NCBI GenBank assembly: GCA_946540075.1
Contig: CAMNHZ010000018.1
Span: 1 to 14,929, forward strand
DNA from: an uncultured Bacillota bacterium
Lineage (GTDB): Bacteria; Bacillota_I; Bacilli_A; RF39; UBA660
DNA: 14,929 bases
Reading direction: 5' to 3'
Part shown: one piece after another, positions 13,904 to 14,929 of the stretch
Position numbering within the stretch: the stretch's first letter is position 1
How the letters are laid out: the number at the start of each line of letters is the position of its first letter
Notes under the pieces: generated by a model
What the model saw: the letters and a program-made list of their open reading frames with translations, nothing else
Databases searched by the model: none
Told to the model about the DNA's origin: nothing
Program-made: the position numbers and the translations under genes

Positions 13904-13912
13904 TGTTAGAAT
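13904..13912 (+). promoter_or_regulatory. Extended -10 promoter element of the last full gene
   Basis: TG-T-TAGAAT (13904-13912), 24 bases before the ATG. The -35 position is poor. The 13815-13900 interval is otherwise T-rich, and I find no convincing terminator for the sortase gene in it. Confidence 0.4.
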
Positions 13913-13936
13913 GAATGTGAAAGGTAGGAGAATATA

Positions 13937-14773
13937 ATGGATTATTCAAACGGAATTGAAACTAAAAAGAAAGGAAATGGTATAACAATATTAATTATAT
14001 TATTAGTTATAATTATCTTAGGACTTAGTTGTTATATTTGCTACGACAAAGGTATAATATTTAATAAAAAAGCAAAAGAAACTTCATCACCTAACACTAC
14101 AGAAAAGAAAAAAGAAGAAAAGCAGGAAGAACCTAAAGAAGAAAGTGTAACATTTTCTGAAAGTGAATTAGAAAAATATGTTAATTATATATCACCATTT
14201 AGCTATGGACCATCTAAATTAATATATGATACAAATGAAGTTGTTGCGGCAAATCTTTCTGCTTCTGATAAGATAAATTATATTGGAAGAATTTTAGCTA
14301 GTAAAATAACAGATACTCCAGATTATAAATTTATGATATCAGAAAATGATGTAAAAAGTACTGTTGAAGAAGTATATGGTCCAAATACATATCAAGAAAC
14401 TACATTCAATCTAGGATGCAATGATTACCATTTAAATAAAAGTGATGGTAACTACTATTCTGAAAGCGGTTGTGGAGGAACGGCTACTAGAACTGACTAT
14501 AATGAAATTATAGATTATAAAGCTACTAAAAGTAAATTAGAAATTACTACTGCATATGCCATCTTAGATGGACCAACGAGTAAAATTTACAAAGATTATA
14601 ATGTTAGCATTCCTTTAGATAATTTTGTATATGAAAAATCACCAGCTGGTAATGAAGCAAAAATGAAAGAATATATCAAGAATAATAAAAACAAATTAAG
14701 TACAATTGTTTATACATTCGAAAGTACTAATGGACGTAATTATTATTTCAAAGGATTTAAAAATAACAAATAG
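13937..14773 (+). CDS. Membrane-anchored protein with unknown extracellular domain
   Basis: A 278-residue protein. A short positively charged N-terminus (KKKGNG) leads into one membrane helix (about 15-37, GITILIILLVIIILGLSCYICY). There is no lipobox-like cleavage site, so it should remain anchored. A Lys/Glu/Pro/Thr linker follows (about 44-72, KKKEEKQEEPKEES), then a globular domain (about 73-278) rich in Y, N, S and T with two cysteines (C161 in NLGCNDYHL and C179 in SESGCGGT), possibly a disulfide. No domain is recognised and no LPxTG-like tail is present. ATG 13937 has AGGAG 7 bases upstream. It follows the sortase-like gene in the same direction but has its own likely promoter and terminator. 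The linker-plus-domain layout suits a surface protein reaching through the wall. Confidence 0.8.
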   Translation: MDYSNGIETKKKGNGITILIILLVIIILGLSCYICYDKGIIFNKKAKETSSPNTTEKKKEEKQEEPKEESVTFSESELEKYVNYISPFSYGPSKLIYDTNEVVAANLSASDKINYIGRILASKITDTPDYKFMISENDVKSTVEEVYGPNTYQETTFNLGCNDYHLNKSDGNYYSESGCGGTATRTDYNEIIDYKATKSKLEITTAYAILDGPTSKIYKDYNVSIPLDNFVYEKSPAGNEAKMKEYIKNNKNKLSTIVYTFESTNGRNYYFKGFKNNK

Positions 14774-14780
14774 TATTTAA

Positions 14781-14807
14781 AAAGCGACTTCAAAAGTCGT
14801 TTTTTTT
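14781..14807 (+). terminator. Terminator of the anchored surface protein gene
   Basis: CGACTT (14785-14790) and AAGTCG (14794-14799), with loop CAA, followed by eight T (14800-14807). Confidence 0.8.
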
Positions 14808-14866
14808 ATTCAATTAAATATTTACTATTCATATCAGAAACACCAATGATCACAATAACTTCTTAT

Positions 14867-14888
14867 AAAAAAATAATCATTTCTGATT
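14867..14888 (-). terminator. Short terminator of the gene entering from the right
   Basis: On the minus strand AATCA-GAAA-TGATT (14888-14875), a 5-bp stem with a GAAA tetraloop, then a T-run (14873-14867). The stem is short, but the T-run and tetraloop are good. The interval 14808-14866 between the two terminators shows nothing else. Confidence 0.5.
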
Positions 14889-14929
14889 GATATCTATCAA
14901 AAGTTCGAAATCTTCGAACATATTTTTAT
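14877..14929 (-). CDS. Probable 3' end of a gene cut by right window edge
   Basis: Sixteen codons read from the right edge end in TGA (14879-14877) and give KNMFEDFELLIDINQK. That is too little for any identification. The reason to report it is that the stop codon sits inside the hairpin at 14875-14888, the same stop-in-terminator layout seen for four other genes in this window. Confidence 0.35.
   Translation of the reverse strand, partial: KNMFEDFELLIDINQK

Noticed and set aside
14903..14919. Palindrome GTTCGAA-ATC-TTCGAAC, operator-like
   Set aside because: It falls inside the probable coding end at 14877-14929, where it encodes the F-E-D-F-E repeat, which explains the symmetry. It also does not fit the Gram-positive LexA box.

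Overview
The window is very AT-rich DNA that reads as ordinary chromosome of a low-GC Gram-positive bacterium of the Bacillota (Bacilli/Erysipelotrichia-like, probably an uncultured gut lineage; this placement is inference). Support comes from AGGAGG/GGTGAT-type ribosome sites, TTGACA/TATAAT-type promoters, RNase J as the recognisable ribonuclease, a class B-like sortase, a RodA/FtsW-type wall polymerase and a SUF cluster in the Bacillota style. UGA is used as a real stop (for example after the SufD-like gene), so this is not the code-4 Mycoplasma/Spiroplasma group. There are no transposases, integrases, phage genes, CRISPR arrays, tRNAs or rRNAs.

Layout. 1-1466 (minus): a three-gene operon of TM2-domain membrane protein, TcdA-like t6A dehydratase and an unrecognised protein cut by the left edge. 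1467-1798: a gap with no protein gene. It holds a promoter, a folded non-coding RNA candidate of about 220 nt with a closing helix and its own terminator, and then a bidirectional terminator. 1799-2410 (minus): an unrecognised membrane/coiled-coil protein with its own strong promoter. 2573-5348 (minus): a compact sufC-sufD-like-sufS operon. 5506-7200 (plus): RNase J, divergent from suf, with overlapping promoters. 7227-8477 (minus): an orphan membrane histidine kinase, preceded by three phased Spo0A-like boxes. 8554-8871 (minus): a membrane-anchored PTS EIIB-like domain without its cysteine. 8979-10109 (plus): SEDS glycosyltransferase (RodA/FtsW). 10136-10438 (minus): a small coiled-coil protein. 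10586-11032 (plus): a lipoprotein behind a palindromic operator. 11067-12966 (minus): a DUF1003 membrane protein and a phosphomannomutase/phosphoglucomutase. 13116-13814 (plus): a sortase-like protein. 13937-14773 (plus): a membrane-anchored secreted-domain protein. 14877-14929 (minus): probable 3' end of another gene.

How it fits together. The genes are mainly housekeeping (Fe-S assembly, tRNA modification, RNA decay) mixed with envelope functions (wall synthesis, sugar-phosphate supply, sortase, lipoprotein, anchored surface protein). Gene packing is tight. Convergent and tandem units are separated by short hairpin terminators, several of which swallow the stop codon. The most unusual items are the structured RNA at 1489-1711, the tandem Spo0A-like boxes before the sensor kinase, and three family members lacking a signature residue: EIIB-like without Cys, sortase without Arg, SufD-like with Ala at the Cys position.
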